Part shown: positions 30,878-39,705 of the stretch, piece by piece
How positions within the stretch are numbered: the stretch's first letter is position 1
Layout: the number at the start of each line of letters is the position of its first letter
DNA from: Micromonospora sp. HM5-17
GTDB lineage: Bacteria > Actinomycetota > Actinomycetes > Mycobacteriales > Micromonosporaceae
Assembly (NCBI RefSeq): GCF_003762835.1
Contig: NZ_RJWA01000001.1
Coordinates: 806,001 to 870,000, forward strand
Length of the DNA stretch: 64,000 nt
Direction: 5' to 3'
Notes under the pieces: generated by a model
What the model was told of the DNA's origin: nothing
What the model saw: only the letters and a program-made list of their open reading frames with translations
Database searches by the model: none
Made by a program: the position numbers and the translations under genes

Positions 30878-31762
30878 ATGGTATCCGCACGTTTCGGCAC
30901 CCGTCTCGTCGCTCTGGTGGCGGTCACCCTGTTCGGCGTCGGTGCGTGCGCGCTCGAATCGTCGACCGGCTCGTCGGACGCGGGGGGACTCCGGCCGGTC
31001 GGCGACACGGAGGAGACAACGGGGGCGAGTGCGTCGCCCACGCCGCAACGGGACAACCGCGCCCGTCCGTCGCCGACGAAGACCCGACCGACGTCGACGC
31101 CGACCGCCAGTCCGGCCGGTGAGCCCGCCCGACGCACCTCGCCGAAGCCGACCCCCACCCGGAAGCCGGCCGGCTGCCCGCAGGGCGAGCGGCAGCGCGA
31201 GGTCGAGGGGTACCTCGCCCGGCTCGGTGGCTTCGGCACGATCACCGTCGACGGCCGGCAGTCGGCCGCCGACTGCGAGGCGATCAAGAGGTTCCAGCGC
31301 CGGTACGACATCCGGCCCGCCCACGGCCGGGCTGGCCCGCTCACCGCCGCCGTCGCCCGCCGCCTGGCCGAGACCGACACCGACCGGTGCCGGGCCGGCT
31401 CCGGTACGACGTTCTGCGTCGACCTGACCCGGCAGACCGTCTGGGCGGTCCGAAACGGGCGAGTGGTCATGCCGCCGACCGTCACCCGCACCGGCATGCG
31501 GGGGTACGCGACGCCGGCGGGGACGTACACAATCAACTTCCGGAACGTGAAGGAGTGGTCCGACCCGTACGAGGTGTGGCTGCCGTACTGGCAGCGCTTC
31601 GTCGGCGGGATCGGGTTCCACCAGACCACGACCTACCTGCACGACGGGTCGATCGGCTCGCACGGCTGCGTCAACCTGCTGCCGGCCGACGCCCGCCGGC
31701 TCTGGAGCCTCGGCACGGTCGGCACCCGGGTGCACGTCTTCGGCCGCCGCCCCGGCACCTGA
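30878..31762 (+). CDS. L,D-transpeptidase lipoprotein with peptidoglycan-binding domain
   Basis: The 294-residue protein has a lipoprotein signal ending in GVGAC (Cys24), then a Thr/Pro-rich stalk to about residue 98. A peptidoglycan-binding-type helical domain covers about 100-165 (REVEGYLARLGGFGTITVDG, AIKRFQRRYDI). The YkuD catalytic domain ends with IGFHQTTTYLHDGS and SHGCVNLLPADA, in which His and Cys are the active residues. It forms 3-3 cross-links in peptidoglycan outside the membrane. It is divergent from the XPB gene. Confidence 0.9.
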   Translation: MVSARFGTRLVALVAVTLFGVGACALESSTGSSDAGGLRPVGDTEETTGASASPTPQRDNRARPSPTKTRPTSTPTASPAGEPARRTSPKPTPTRKPAGCPQGERQREVEGYLARLGGFGTITVDGRQSAADCEAIKRFQRRYDIRPAHGRAGPLTAAVARRLAETDTDRCRAGSGTTFCVDLTRQTVWAVRNGRVVMPPTVTRTGMRGYATPAGTYTINFRNVKEWSDPYEVWLPYWQRFVGGIGFHQTTTYLHDGSIGSHGCVNLLPADARRLWSLGTVGTRVHVFGRRPGT

Positions 31763-31962
31763 CCGCGCCTCCGCCGGCGTCGTCGCCATGACCAGCGCGT
31801 CGGCGGGCTCGGGACGTCGTCCGCTCCGGCGTCCCCATCGCCGGCGCCCGGCGCCGTCGGCATCTGCGGCACCTCGCCGCGGACAAATGGGCGCTGCGAC
31901 CTGTCGTAAGCGGCGAGCAGATGCGAGTCTAGAGGCGGGGTAGCGTGGCGGGAGGTTGGCAG

Positions 31963-32265
31963 ATGGCGGTCGGCGAGATGCGACCCGAGACAGATCCCCC
32001 GGCCGCTCTTCCGGCCGACGCCGCAGCGGCCCGGTCGGCCGCCTCCCGGGGCGGGCCCGCGCCGGCGCCCGCCGAGCCGGTCTCCCGGGCCACCGTGCTG
32101 GCGTACGCCACCGTCGCGGTGCTTCTGGTGATCTGGGTGCTCTTCGGCTGGCTGGTGCAGCGGCAGGGCTTCGTCGAGTCCCTCGGCGAGGGGCTCGGAG
32201 CCGCGTTCACGCTGCTGCTGATCGTCTCGGTCGTCGGCACCGTACGCCGCAGCCGCCGCGACTGA
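31963..32265 (+). CDS. Small membrane protein, unknown function
   Basis: The 100-residue product has a Pro/Ala-rich N-terminal half and two hydrophobic helices (LAYATVAVLLVIWVLFGWLV and GLGAAFTLLLIVSVVGTV) ending in a basic tail, RRSRRD, which should face the cytoplasm. No family is recognised. The ATG follows GGGAGG seven bases upstream; a GTG at 31945 is the alternative. It lies between the transpeptidase and the convergent helicase-associated gene. Confidence 0.6.
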   Translation: MAVGEMRPETDPPAALPADAAAARSAASRGGPAPAPAEPVSRATVLAYATVAVLLVIWVLFGWLVQRQGFVESLGEGLGAAFTLLLIVSVVGTVRRSRRD

Positions 32266-32397
32266 GCGCGGCGGCCGCAGCGGAGCCGCGCCTCCCCGCC
32301 GCCGCGGTGTCTCGCGCCGCCGCGGCCGGGCCGCGCGGGACGTCGCCCGGCCACCGCGACGGGCCGCCTCGCCCGACACCGTCGCCCGGCCGGGTCG

Positions 32398-34884
32398 CTA
32401 CTCGTCCCGCACCGCGGCGGTGATCCGGTGCAGGGCGAAGGTGTGCAGCATCTCGGTCCGCTCGTCCTCGGCCCGGAGGTAGCCGGCACCGATCGAGACC
32501 GGCCGGACCAGCCGGGACGCGGTCGCGCCGTGCGCGTCGACGTAGCCCACCCAGACCCGCGCCCGGTCCCGGACGGCCTGCTGGAGCACGGTCAGCGCCT
32601 GGGTGTGCGGCATCGCCGGGCCGCCGTCGAGCTTCCCGCCGCCTCGGACCGGGATCGGCGCCCGCCGGGCGGCCCGGGCAGCGGCGTCGCCCCGGCGGAC
32701 CTGCTCGACGATGCCGAGCAACCGAGGCGTGGTCAGCCGGGGTGTGGCGAGCGGGTCCGTCGCCCGGTTCGCCACCGAGCCGCGCGCCGGCGCCCGGCGT
32801 ACCTTCGGCCGGGTCAGCACGGTGGCTCCGCTGGCGTCCTCGGAGACCGGCGCGTACCCGGCCTCGCGGAGCGCGGTCAGCAGTCGCCCTGCCAGGTGCG
32901 GGGTGGTGAGCACGGTCGGCGCCAGCCGACGCAGCCCCAGCGCGGCGAGCCGGCGGTCGGCCAGCACCTCGGTCAGCAGCGCCTCGTCGTCGCTGCGCAG
33001 GTACGCCCCGGCCGGGCCGATTCGCAGCCCGCCGTGCCGCCGGGCGATGTCGTCGATCAGGTACGTCAGCCCCTGCGGTACCGGCGTCCGGGACCGCCGC
33101 TTGAAGAGGGCGTGCAGGTCCTCGCCGGCGTACCCGGCGTCCAGGGCGCGTCGCACGCTCGCCGCGGTGACCCGGTGCACGCTGGCCCCGCCGGCCGACT
33201 CCGGTTCGGCGACCAGGGCCAGCTCGGCGGCGAGGGCCGGCTCGGGCGGCCCGGGGACGACCACGGTCAGGTCGGCCTGGAGCAGGAAGTGGTCGACGGG
33301 GGCCGGGAGCAGCGTGTCCAGGGCCCGGACCGCCGGTGATCCGCCGCCAGCCGCCCCGTCGGCGTCGGCGCGTACCCCGAGGGGGTCGTCGCTGGACTCG
33401 GCGAGCCGGGTGTCCCCGGCCACCCACTGCGCGAACAGCAGCCTGCCGTACGAGGTGAGGGCACCGAGCCCGGTCACCCCGAGCAGCGCCGCCTCGGCCA
33501 GCACCTCGCGCTGCCCCGCCTCCCGGCCGAGGCTGCGGCGCGGGGTGGCCCAGGCGAGCAGCGCCACCACGTCGTCCGGGGCCGGCGCGGTCCCCGGAGC
33601 CAGGTCGTTGAGGACGCCGAGAACGGCCCGCCGAAGCGCCGGAGCCCCGGCCCGCTCCGCCTCGGGAGAGAAGAGCGTGATCACTCGGTCTCGGTCGTCC
33701 CGCTGCCCGATCAAGCCCACCTGGCGGGTCATGGTCAGCCAGGCCCGGGCCAGCTGCTCCCAGCGGTGGGCCAGCGCGGCGTCCCGCCAGCCCTCGTACC
33801 CGACAGTGGGGAGGATCTGTTGGTCGGCGCCGGCACGGGTGGTGGCGCCGGGCAGGTCCAGCTCGCCGAGGAGGCCGGCGGCGTACGCCACCTCCAGCAG
33901 CAGGGCGGCGGTCGACTCGTCCAGCCCGGTGGTCTTGGCGAGCCGGCGTAGGTCCCGGACGCCGAGTCCGCCGGAGCGCAGCAGCGGGGCGGGCTCGGCG
34001 GCGAGCAGCTCCAGCAGCGCTTCGGTGTGCCGTACCGCCTCCATCGCCTGGCCCGCCCCGGCCGAGTCGACGACCGTCAGCTCCCGTTCCGGGCCGGTCA
34101 CCGCCGGGGGCTGCGGCCGCATCGGCCCGAGCGGGCCGGCGTCGCGGCGCAGCAGCAGCCCGATCTCCCGAGGCAGCTCGACGGTGGCCGGCCGCCCGGA
34201 GCCACCGGCCCCCGGGACGGGGACCAACAGCTTCTGCTCGACCAGCCAGGCGACCGGGCCCGCGGACTCCGCGTCGGGGGCGGGGCGGGTGCCGACCGGA
34301 GGTCCGGCGGCGAGCCGGTCCAGGATCGCGCGGGCCGGTGGCGGCGCGGCCAGCAGGGTGCGGCGCAGCCGGGCCGGGTCCGCGACCAGGGCCGCCGCCT
34401 CCGGGTCCAGCTCGGCCGCGGGTCGCCCCAACCCCGCCGGGTACGGCGAGCAGACCTCGTCCACGCCGGCCGCGACCCGCAGCGCATCCTCCGGCCCGTA
34501 GAGCAGGAAGAGCGCGCGGAGCCGGTCGACCGCGGCCCGGACGGCAGCCACCCCGCTCCGCCGCCGCTCGCCGGTGGCGTTCCCGACGGCGAAGGCCACG
34601 ATCTCCTCGACCGAGGTCTCGCCCGTCGCGGCGCGGGGTTCGCCCCCGCCCGGGTCGGGAGACGACGTGTCGGGTCGGCGGGTCAGCCGGGCCGCGTCGA
34701 GGATCTGCAGGGTGAACTCGTCGAGTCCGTCCAGGGCACGGGCGACCGACACCCGGGACTGGGCCCGGACCGCGAGAGCGGACAAATCGGTTGGTACCGG
34801 CACGACGAGATCCGGACGTAGCCGGAACAGGGCGGCGAGCGCCTCGTCGGGCAGCGCCCGCAGGTGGTCGGCGAGTGTGGTCAT
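32398..34884 (-). CDS. Large helicase-associated (XPB/Ssl2-like domain) protein
   Basis: The 828-residue protein belongs to the actinobacterial family annotated with a helicase C-terminal/XPB-Ssl2-like domain. It begins MTTLADHLRALPDEALAALF, a winged-helix-rich region that continues for about 500 residues, has a conserved block near 560-650 (VDHFLLQADLTVVVPGP, GLTYLIDDIARRHGGLRIG) and no helicase motifs of its own. The last 70 residues (ARVWVGYVDAHG, RLVRPVSIGAGYLRAED) resemble a WYL-type regulatory fold. Members are usually encoded near XPB, as here, and may act as its partner; the role is not established. The start ATG is the first of the normal N-terminus. Confidence 0.75.
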   Translation of the reverse strand: MTTLADHLRALPDEALAALFRLRPDLVVPVPTDLSALAVRAQSRVSVARALDGLDEFTLQILDAARLTRRPDTSSPDPGGGEPRAATGETSVEEIVAFAVGNATGERRRSGVAAVRAAVDRLRALFLLYGPEDALRVAAGVDEVCSPYPAGLGRPAAELDPEAAALVADPARLRRTLLAAPPPARAILDRLAAGPPVGTRPAPDAESAGPVAWLVEQKLLVPVPGAGGSGRPATVELPREIGLLLRRDAGPLGPMRPQPPAVTGPERELTVVDSAGAGQAMEAVRHTEALLELLAAEPAPLLRSGGLGVRDLRRLAKTTGLDESTAALLLEVAYAAGLLGELDLPGATTRAGADQQILPTVGYEGWRDAALAHRWEQLARAWLTMTRQVGLIGQRDDRDRVITLFSPEAERAGAPALRRAVLGVLNDLAPGTAPAPDDVVALLAWATPRRSLGREAGQREVLAEAALLGVTGLGALTSYGRLLFAQWVAGDTRLAESSDDPLGVRADADGAAGGGSPAVRALDTLLPAPVDHFLLQADLTVVVPGPPEPALAAELALVAEPESAGGASVHRVTAASVRRALDAGYAGEDLHALFKRRSRTPVPQGLTYLIDDIARRHGGLRIGPAGAYLRSDDEALLTEVLADRRLAALGLRRLAPTVLTTPHLAGRLLTALREAGYAPVSEDASGATVLTRPKVRRAPARGSVANRATDPLATPRLTTPRLLGIVEQVRRGDAAARAARRAPIPVRGGGKLDGGPAMPHTQALTVLQQAVRDRARVWVGYVDAHGATASRLVRPVSIGAGYLRAEDERTEMLHTFALHRITAAVRDE

Positions 34885-35045
34885 CGTCTTCCCACGCTAT
34901 CCGGCCCGGTGTCGATGCGGCCTGCCAGTCGCCGGGCGGGACGCCGTCCTCCAGGCCCGCGCCGCCGGCCCGGGTCGGTCGCCCGCGGTCCCGCCCGGTT
35001 CCCCGCCACCGATCCGGCCGAATCGCGCCGTGGCACCATGGCCCG

Positions 35046-35666
35046 GTGAACACCCCTGCCGCCGTCGGGTTCGACCTCGACATGACACTGCTCGACACCC
35101 GCCCCGGGATCGCCGCCGCGTTCCGGAAGCTCACCGAGGTGACCGGCGTGTACGTCGACACCGAGGCGGTGGTGAGCCGGCTCGGCCCGCCGCTGCGGGA
35201 GGAGATCCGCCGCTGGTTTCCGCCGGATCGGGTCGAGGAGGCGGTCCGGACGTACCGGGCGCTCTACCCCGAGTATGCCGTCACCACCTCGCGTCTGCTG
35301 CCCGGCGCTGCCGAGGCGGTCGCGGAGGTCCGGAAGCGCGGGCTGCGGGTGGTGGTGGTGACGTCGAAGCTTGGCCGGCTCGCCCGGCTGCACCTGGAGC
35401 ACGTCGGGCTGGAGGTCGACGATCTGGCCGGCGACCTCTTCGCCGAGGGCAAGGCGACCGCGTTGACCGCGCACGGCGTACGACTCTATGTCGGCGACCA
35501 CGTCGGCGACATGATTGCGGCGCGTACCGCGGGTATACCCGGGATCGGGGTGACCACGGGACCGTGCGACGCGGAGGAGCTGCGTTCGGCTGGCGCGGAG
35601 CTGGTGCTGGGCGACCTTACGGGATTCCCACAGGCGCTACCGCGGGTGATGCGGCTAGCCTTGTGA
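35046..35666 (+). CDS. HAD family phosphatase
   Basis: The 206-residue protein shows HAD motif I in VGFDLDMTLLDTRPG, a cap domain of about 60 residues, motif II in VVVTSKLGRLA, motif III Lys in FAEGKATAL, and motif IV in YVGDHVGDMIAARTAG. It is of the phosphoglycolate-phosphatase-like type and should dephosphorylate a small metabolite. The GTG start is preceded by no clear SD, so translation may be leaderless. It is divergent from the helicase-associated gene and lies 32 bases before the cold-shock gene. Confidence 0.82.
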   Translation: MNTPAAVGFDLDMTLLDTRPGIAAAFRKLTEVTGVYVDTEAVVSRLGPPLREEIRRWFPPDRVEEAVRTYRALYPEYAVTTSRLLPGAAEAVAEVRKRGLRVVVVTSKLGRLARLHLEHVGLEVDDLAGDLFAEGKATALTAHGVRLYVGDHVGDMIAARTAGIPGIGVTTGPCDAEELRSAGAELVLGDLTGFPQALPRVMRLAL

Positions 35667-35698
35667 GAAAGCAATCTCAGGGGAGTCGAGGTCTACAG

Positions 35699-36085
35699 GT
35701 GCCCACGGGTCGAGTGAAGTGGTACGACGCGACCAAGGGATACGGGTTCGTCACCAGCGACGAGGGTGGCGACGTGTTCCTGCCGAAGGGCGCGCTGCCT
35801 GCTGGTGTCACCGACCTCAAGAGCGGCCAGCGGGTCGAGTTCGGTGTGGTGGACAGTCGCCGGGGCGCGCAGGCCCTCGGTGTGAAGCTGCTGGCGGCGC
35901 CACCGTCCATCGCGGAGCTTCGCCGGCGCCCGGCGGAGGAGCTGCACGGCCTGATCGAGGACATGATCAAGGTGCTGGAGGCGAAGGTGCAGCCGGTGCT
36001 GTCCCGGGGTCGCTTCCCGGACAAGAAGACCGCGCAGACCGTGGCTCAACTGGTCCACGCGGTCGCCCGCGAGTTGGAGATCTGA
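35699..36085 (+). CDS. Cold-shock domain protein with C-terminal extension
   Basis: The 128-residue protein starts with a cold-shock domain: GRVKWYDATKGYGFVTSD contains RNP1 (KGYGFV), and GDVFLPKGAL stands where RNP2 normally reads DVFVH. It should bind single-stranded nucleic acid. Residues about 70-128 form a predicted helical extension (IAELRRRPAEELHGLIEDMI) absent from 67-residue CspA proteins. The GTG start follows GAGG at seven bases. It is downstream of the HAD gene and possibly co-transcribed. Confidence 0.85.
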   Translation: MPTGRVKWYDATKGYGFVTSDEGGDVFLPKGALPAGVTDLKSGQRVEFGVVDSRRGAQALGVKLLAAPPSIAELRRRPAEELHGLIEDMIKVLEAKVQPVLSRGRFPDKKTAQTVAQLVHAVARELEI

Positions 36086-36173
36086 GCCAGGCTCGCCACC
36101 GACGCCGGTCGGCGGTGGCGACCGGATCCGCCTGGCGAGGCCGGCGCCGCCGGTACGGCCGCGGGGCAGCCGG

Positions 36174-36221
36174 GCGGGCTCGTGGCGGGCGGTCAGCGGA
36201 GCGGGCTCGTGGCGGGCGGTC
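36174..36221. repeat. 21-bp direct repeat pair, period 27
   Basis: Identical 21-base units starting GCGGGCTCGTGG lie at 36174-36194 and 36201-36221, in the gap between the convergent cold-shock and mqnD genes. A weaker relative follows at about 36235. They look like slippage products. Confidence 0.7.
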
Positions 36222-36253
36222 GCCGGCCCGCGCGGCTCGTGACCGGTGGCGGG

Positions 36254-37078
36254 TCAGCCGAGCGGACTCGCCACCGGCGGGGTCAGGCCGGCCGCGGCGG
36301 CACGGCCGAGCAGGGCGTTGACCGCTGCCCGGCCCTCGGCGCCCAACTCGGCGGTGAACTCGTTGACGTAGAGCCCGATGTGCCGGTCCACCACGTCGGG
36401 CTCCATCTCCTGCGCGTGCGCCAGGACGTAGTCACGGGTTGCCGCCGGCTCGGCCCAGGCACGGCGGACCGAGTCGCGGATCCATCCGGCCGCCGCCTCC
36501 GGGTCGACCACGCCCTTGCGGGCCAGGATGGCCCCGAGCGGGATCGGCAGCCCCGTGTCGCCCTCCCACCACTCGCCGAGGTCGACCAGGGCGGTCAGCC
36601 CGTGCCGGGGGTACGTGAACCGCGCCTCGTGGATCACCAGCCCGGCGTCGTACCGGCCGGCCGCCACGCCCGGCATGATCTCGTGGAACGGCACCACCTC
36701 GATCCGCGCCGGGGGACGCCGCGCCGACCAGAGCCGGAACAGCAGGTACGCCGTGGTCCGGTCGCCCGGCACCGCGACGGTGGCGCCGGTCAGGTCGGGA
36801 TCTTTGGCACGCTCGTCCCGGACCAGCACCAGCGGCCCGCAGCCGCGCCCCAGCGCCCCGCCGCAGGGCAGCAGGTGGTAGTCGTCGAGCAGCCAGGGCA
36901 GCGCGGCGTAGCTCACCTTCACCAGGTCGTACGCCCCGCGTTCGGCGGCGGTGTTGGTGACGTCCACGTCGGCGTAGGTCACCTCGACCGGCGGCGCGCC
37001 GGGCACCAGCCCGTGCACCAGGGCGTGGAACACGAAGGTGTCGTTGGGACAGGGCGAGATCGCCAGGGTGAGCGCCAC
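36254..37078 (-). CDS. mqnD: 1,4-dihydroxy-6-naphthoate synthase (futalosine pathway)
   Basis: The 274-residue protein starts LTLAISPCPNDTFVFHALVHG, characteristic of MqnD, and keeps the family segments PVEVTYADVDVTN, AGLVIHEARFTY and GDTGLPIPLGAI. The IHE histidine is the presumed catalytic residue. MqnD converts cyclic dehypoxanthinyl futalosine to 1,4-dihydroxy-6-naphthoate in menaquinone synthesis. MqnB lies 4.2 kb away, so the pathway is probably complete elsewhere in the genome. The GTG start gives the normal N-terminus. Confidence 0.9.
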   Translation of the reverse strand: MALTLAISPCPNDTFVFHALVHGLVPGAPPVEVTYADVDVTNTAAERGAYDLVKVSYAALPWLLDDYHLLPCGGALGRGCGPLVLVRDERAKDPDLTGATVAVPGDRTTAYLLFRLWSARRPPARIEVVPFHEIMPGVAAGRYDAGLVIHEARFTYPRHGLTALVDLGEWWEGDTGLPIPLGAILARKGVVDPEAAAGWIRDSVRRAWAEPAATRDYVLAHAQEMEPDVVDRHIGLYVNEFTAELGAEGRAAVNALLGRAAAAGLTPPVASPLG

Positions 37079-37476
37079 GAGGCCACCGTAGTCCCCGCCT
37101 CCCGCCGGCCGTCGCGGGCCGCCCCGTCGCCGGTGGGCCACGTCACGTCCGTACGCGTCACGTCCGTACGCCGGAGGCGCGGACCAGCACCGCTACGGCG
37201 AACCGGTCACGGCGGTGGATACGACCGGCCGGGCTCGTCGTGGTGGCGCTACTGGTACGACAGCGGCACGGAGTGCGTTGAGCGGTGCTCGTGTTCGTCG
37301 TGACCCCGATCACGTCGCGTCGTGGGGTGACGAGGTCGAGGTGGTGTCGGAGCCAGGAGGCGGGTGCCTCCTGCGGTGGGGCGTGTTGGCTCTCCTCCGT
37401 CCGCGCGGCCAGGGCCTCGACATCCCCGGTACACCGCCCCGGACCGCACCGGTTGGGCTGTGGCCAGCTCAGCACG
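37079..37476. other. Intergenic region with 15-bp tandem repeat and a copied 23-bp segment
   Basis: No gene is supported in these 398 bases; the open frames look like GC artefacts. GTCACGTCCGTACGC is repeated exactly at 37142-37156 and 37157-37171, upstream of mqnD. Bases 37280-37302 match 40131-40153 at 21 of 23 positions in the same orientation, so the copies flank the first ESX-like cassette. Confidence 0.5.
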
Positions 37477-37986
37477 TCACTGCGGGTCGGGGGTGCCATG
37501 CTCCCAGACGCAGGGCGAGCTGCCCGTGAGGTAGATGTCGATGGCACCGGAGTCCCGATTCCACACCGAGATGATGGCCCGGAACCCGTCGTCGGGGCGC
37601 TCGACGACCAACCGCGGATCAGGGTGGTCCCGCAGGTCGTCGATGGTCCGGTAACCGCGCTGACCCCAGTACTCAGCCAGCCTCGGCAGCGCCTGGTCCG
37701 CAGGCCAGCCCGCGGGGAAGATCACCTGGTACCGCTTCTCGTAGTAGACCCGGCCGGCCGGGCCGCCGTCTGTCGGGTCGTCGCACGGCAGCGGGCCCTC
37801 GTCGAAAGTCTCCAGTTCGGCCCCGGGAGGAAGCTGCCCGTACGCCTCCTGGAGAAGCTCCTCCACCCGCTGGGCCGCCTGCTCTGCGGTGATCGTCGGT
37901 TGCATGCCCCGTTCCTCCTGACACCCCGTGAGGGCGAGCCCGGCGACCACCGCCAGTAGCACGTTCCGCCAGCCCCTGCCGCCCAT
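37477..37986 (-). CDS. Lipoprotein of T7SS-like cassette 1
   Basis: The 169-residue protein has a clear lipoprotein signal (RNVLLAVVAGLALTGC, Cys22). The mature part is a compact alpha/beta domain beginning TITAEQAAQRVEELLQEA, with VYYEKRYQVIFPAGW and a C-terminal SSPCVWEHG. Actinomycetes encode many lipoproteins of this sort next to ESX-like genes. Its ATG overlaps the stop of the upstream hydrolase frame as TGATG, so the two were translated together. Function is unknown; immunity or chaperone roles are only suggestions. Confidence 0.75.
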   Translation of the reverse strand: MGGRGWRNVLLAVVAGLALTGCQEERGMQPTITAEQAAQRVEELLQEAYGQLPPGAELETFDEGPLPCDDPTDGGPAGRVYYEKRYQVIFPAGWPADQALPRLAEYWGQRGYRTIDDLRDHPDPRLVVERPDDGFRAIISVWNRDSGAIDIYLTGSSPCVWEHGTPDPQ

Positions 37987-39662
37987 CAAGCCACCTTGTC
38001 CGTCTGGCCGGTGACGATCAGCGCGATGTTCCGGCGGGCCCGGTTGCCCTCGTTCCAGTACGCCGAGTGGGTCTTGCCCTCGTCGTCCGGATCGCCCGGG
38101 TCGCTGCTGAACACCCGCCCGCCAAAGTCCTCCCGGGTTGGATCGTTGCCGTGTGCGATGTCCCAGTCCGGCACCCGTCTGATGATGTCGTGCTCGGCTC
38201 GGGTGGCCCAGACCTCCGAGGTCGGCACCCCCTTGAGGTCACTCGCCGAGTTGGTGTCCACCCCGGGCGAGCCGACGAAGATCACGGCGTCGGCGTTGAT
38301 GCCGTCTCCCTGCTGCGCGGTGTGTCCGATCACCGTCGACCCATAGCTGTGCCCAACACCACGTTGCGGGACGGCTCACCGTCGTGGGTCACCCGCAGCC
38401 CGTCCTGGAACCGGTCCAACTCCCCGGCACCGCCCTCGGCCGAGCCGTCGAACGGTGCGTTCCAGACGACCGAGTCCGGCGCGTCGTAGCCGAGCCACAT
38501 GATCGCGGCCGTCTCCGCCGACGGGTCGGTCTCCAACGCGTCGGCGGCCATACGGTCGGCCCGGTTGATGTCGCCGCCGACCTTCGACAACTCCGCCCCG
38601 GTCCCCGGCACGTACGTCACCACGTTGTCCGCCGTGTCCGGGTTCCCGACCGAGACGATCGCCCTGCCATCGTCCTCCGTGGACAGCCCGACCAGATACG
38701 CCCGGGGCTTGTTCGGGTCGTCCAACCTGCTGTCGATCGCGTTCAGCCCGCGCAGGGTGCGGTCGATCCGCTCCCGTTCCTCCCGGATCCGGTCCAGCTC
38801 GGCGAGCGCGGCACCGACCTTGTTCGACTCACCCGGGTACAACTCGGCGCCCCGACCCTGCTCGACCATCGACCGAAGGTACGCCTCCCGGCGGGTGGAC
38901 TCGGGGCCGGCGGGGTGGCCGCGGTGCGGCGTCCAGTTCGTCGCGTCGGGCGGTGAGGCGGTCCCGCTCCCGGTCCAGCACGATACGGTTGGCGACGTCC
39001 CGGCTCGCCACCGGCACCCCGTCCAAGGCTCCGATCAGCTCCGGATACTCCGCGATCACATACCGCCGCTGCGCGGGAGTCAACGAGTCCCACCACCGCT
39101 TCACCACGGCCGGATCGGTCCCCGCGGCCGGAACGCGTGACCGGTCCACCCTCGCCATCGGCGTCCCGGAAACGGTGGCGGTGTTCTCCGCGATCGTCCG
39201 GGCAGCCCGCGCGTCCAGTTCGGCGGCCTCCCTCAGCAGGGCGTCGCGCTGCCACACCAGTTGGGACACCGACCGGGCCGTCCACTCGTTGGAGTGCGCC
39301 GGGTCCACCGTCATCGACCCGTCCGGATTGATCGTGACGTGGGCCTGCCTGCCCTGCTCCACCAGCTCCCGCGCCCGGCCGCGCAGCTCCGACACGTCGT
39401 TGGCGTGCTGTGCCAGGGTCTGCGCGATGGTCACAACCGGCGGAAACACGGCGTCCAGCTCCCTGCGCAACCCGTCGCAGTACTCCTGCGCCTTCGTCGC
39501 CGCCGGCCCCGACTCCCACACGTCCGGAACCTTCCGCACCGACAGCGTGACAGCGTCCGCCCGGTCGTCCGTCGACCGGCCCAACTGGTCCCACGCTGCC
39601 GCCGCCCGCCGCCACACCTCCGGATCGGCGTTCAGCAGCATCTCGAAAGTGATCCCGCCCAC
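37986..39662 (-). pseudogene. DUF1023 alpha/beta hydrolase with N-terminal WXG-like region, frameshifted
   Basis: Three consecutive frames encode one protein of about 555 residues. Frame one (39662 to about 38900) starts at GTG after GGGAGG with a helical region carrying VWESGPA, as in type VII-exported proteins. Frame two (to 38351) contains AYLVGLSTEDDGRAIVSVGN and NVVTYVPGTGAELSKVGGDI of the DUF1023 hydrolase. Frame three begins STVIGHTAQQ and runs to 37986. The nucleophile motif should read LGHSYGSTVIG. One C is missing at about 38350-38351, giving LGTAMGRR and a stop. The first shift is near 38890-38940. The flanking genes are intact, so decay or a sequence error are both possible. Confidence 0.78.
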
Positions 39663-39705
39663 GCCGTCCTCCCTCGCGACACGCCGTGGCGGGCCGACAG
39701 CCGCC

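Noticed and set aside
32207-35161. A 984-codon minus-strand open frame
   Set aside because: It is the alternative frame of the 828-residue helicase-associated protein and has only Arg/Ala/Gly-rich sequence.
38330-38369. Programmed ribosomal frameshift in the DUF1023 hydrolase
   Set aside because: No slippery heptamer or downstream structure at the site, and a second shift exists upstream. Decay or sequence error is simpler.
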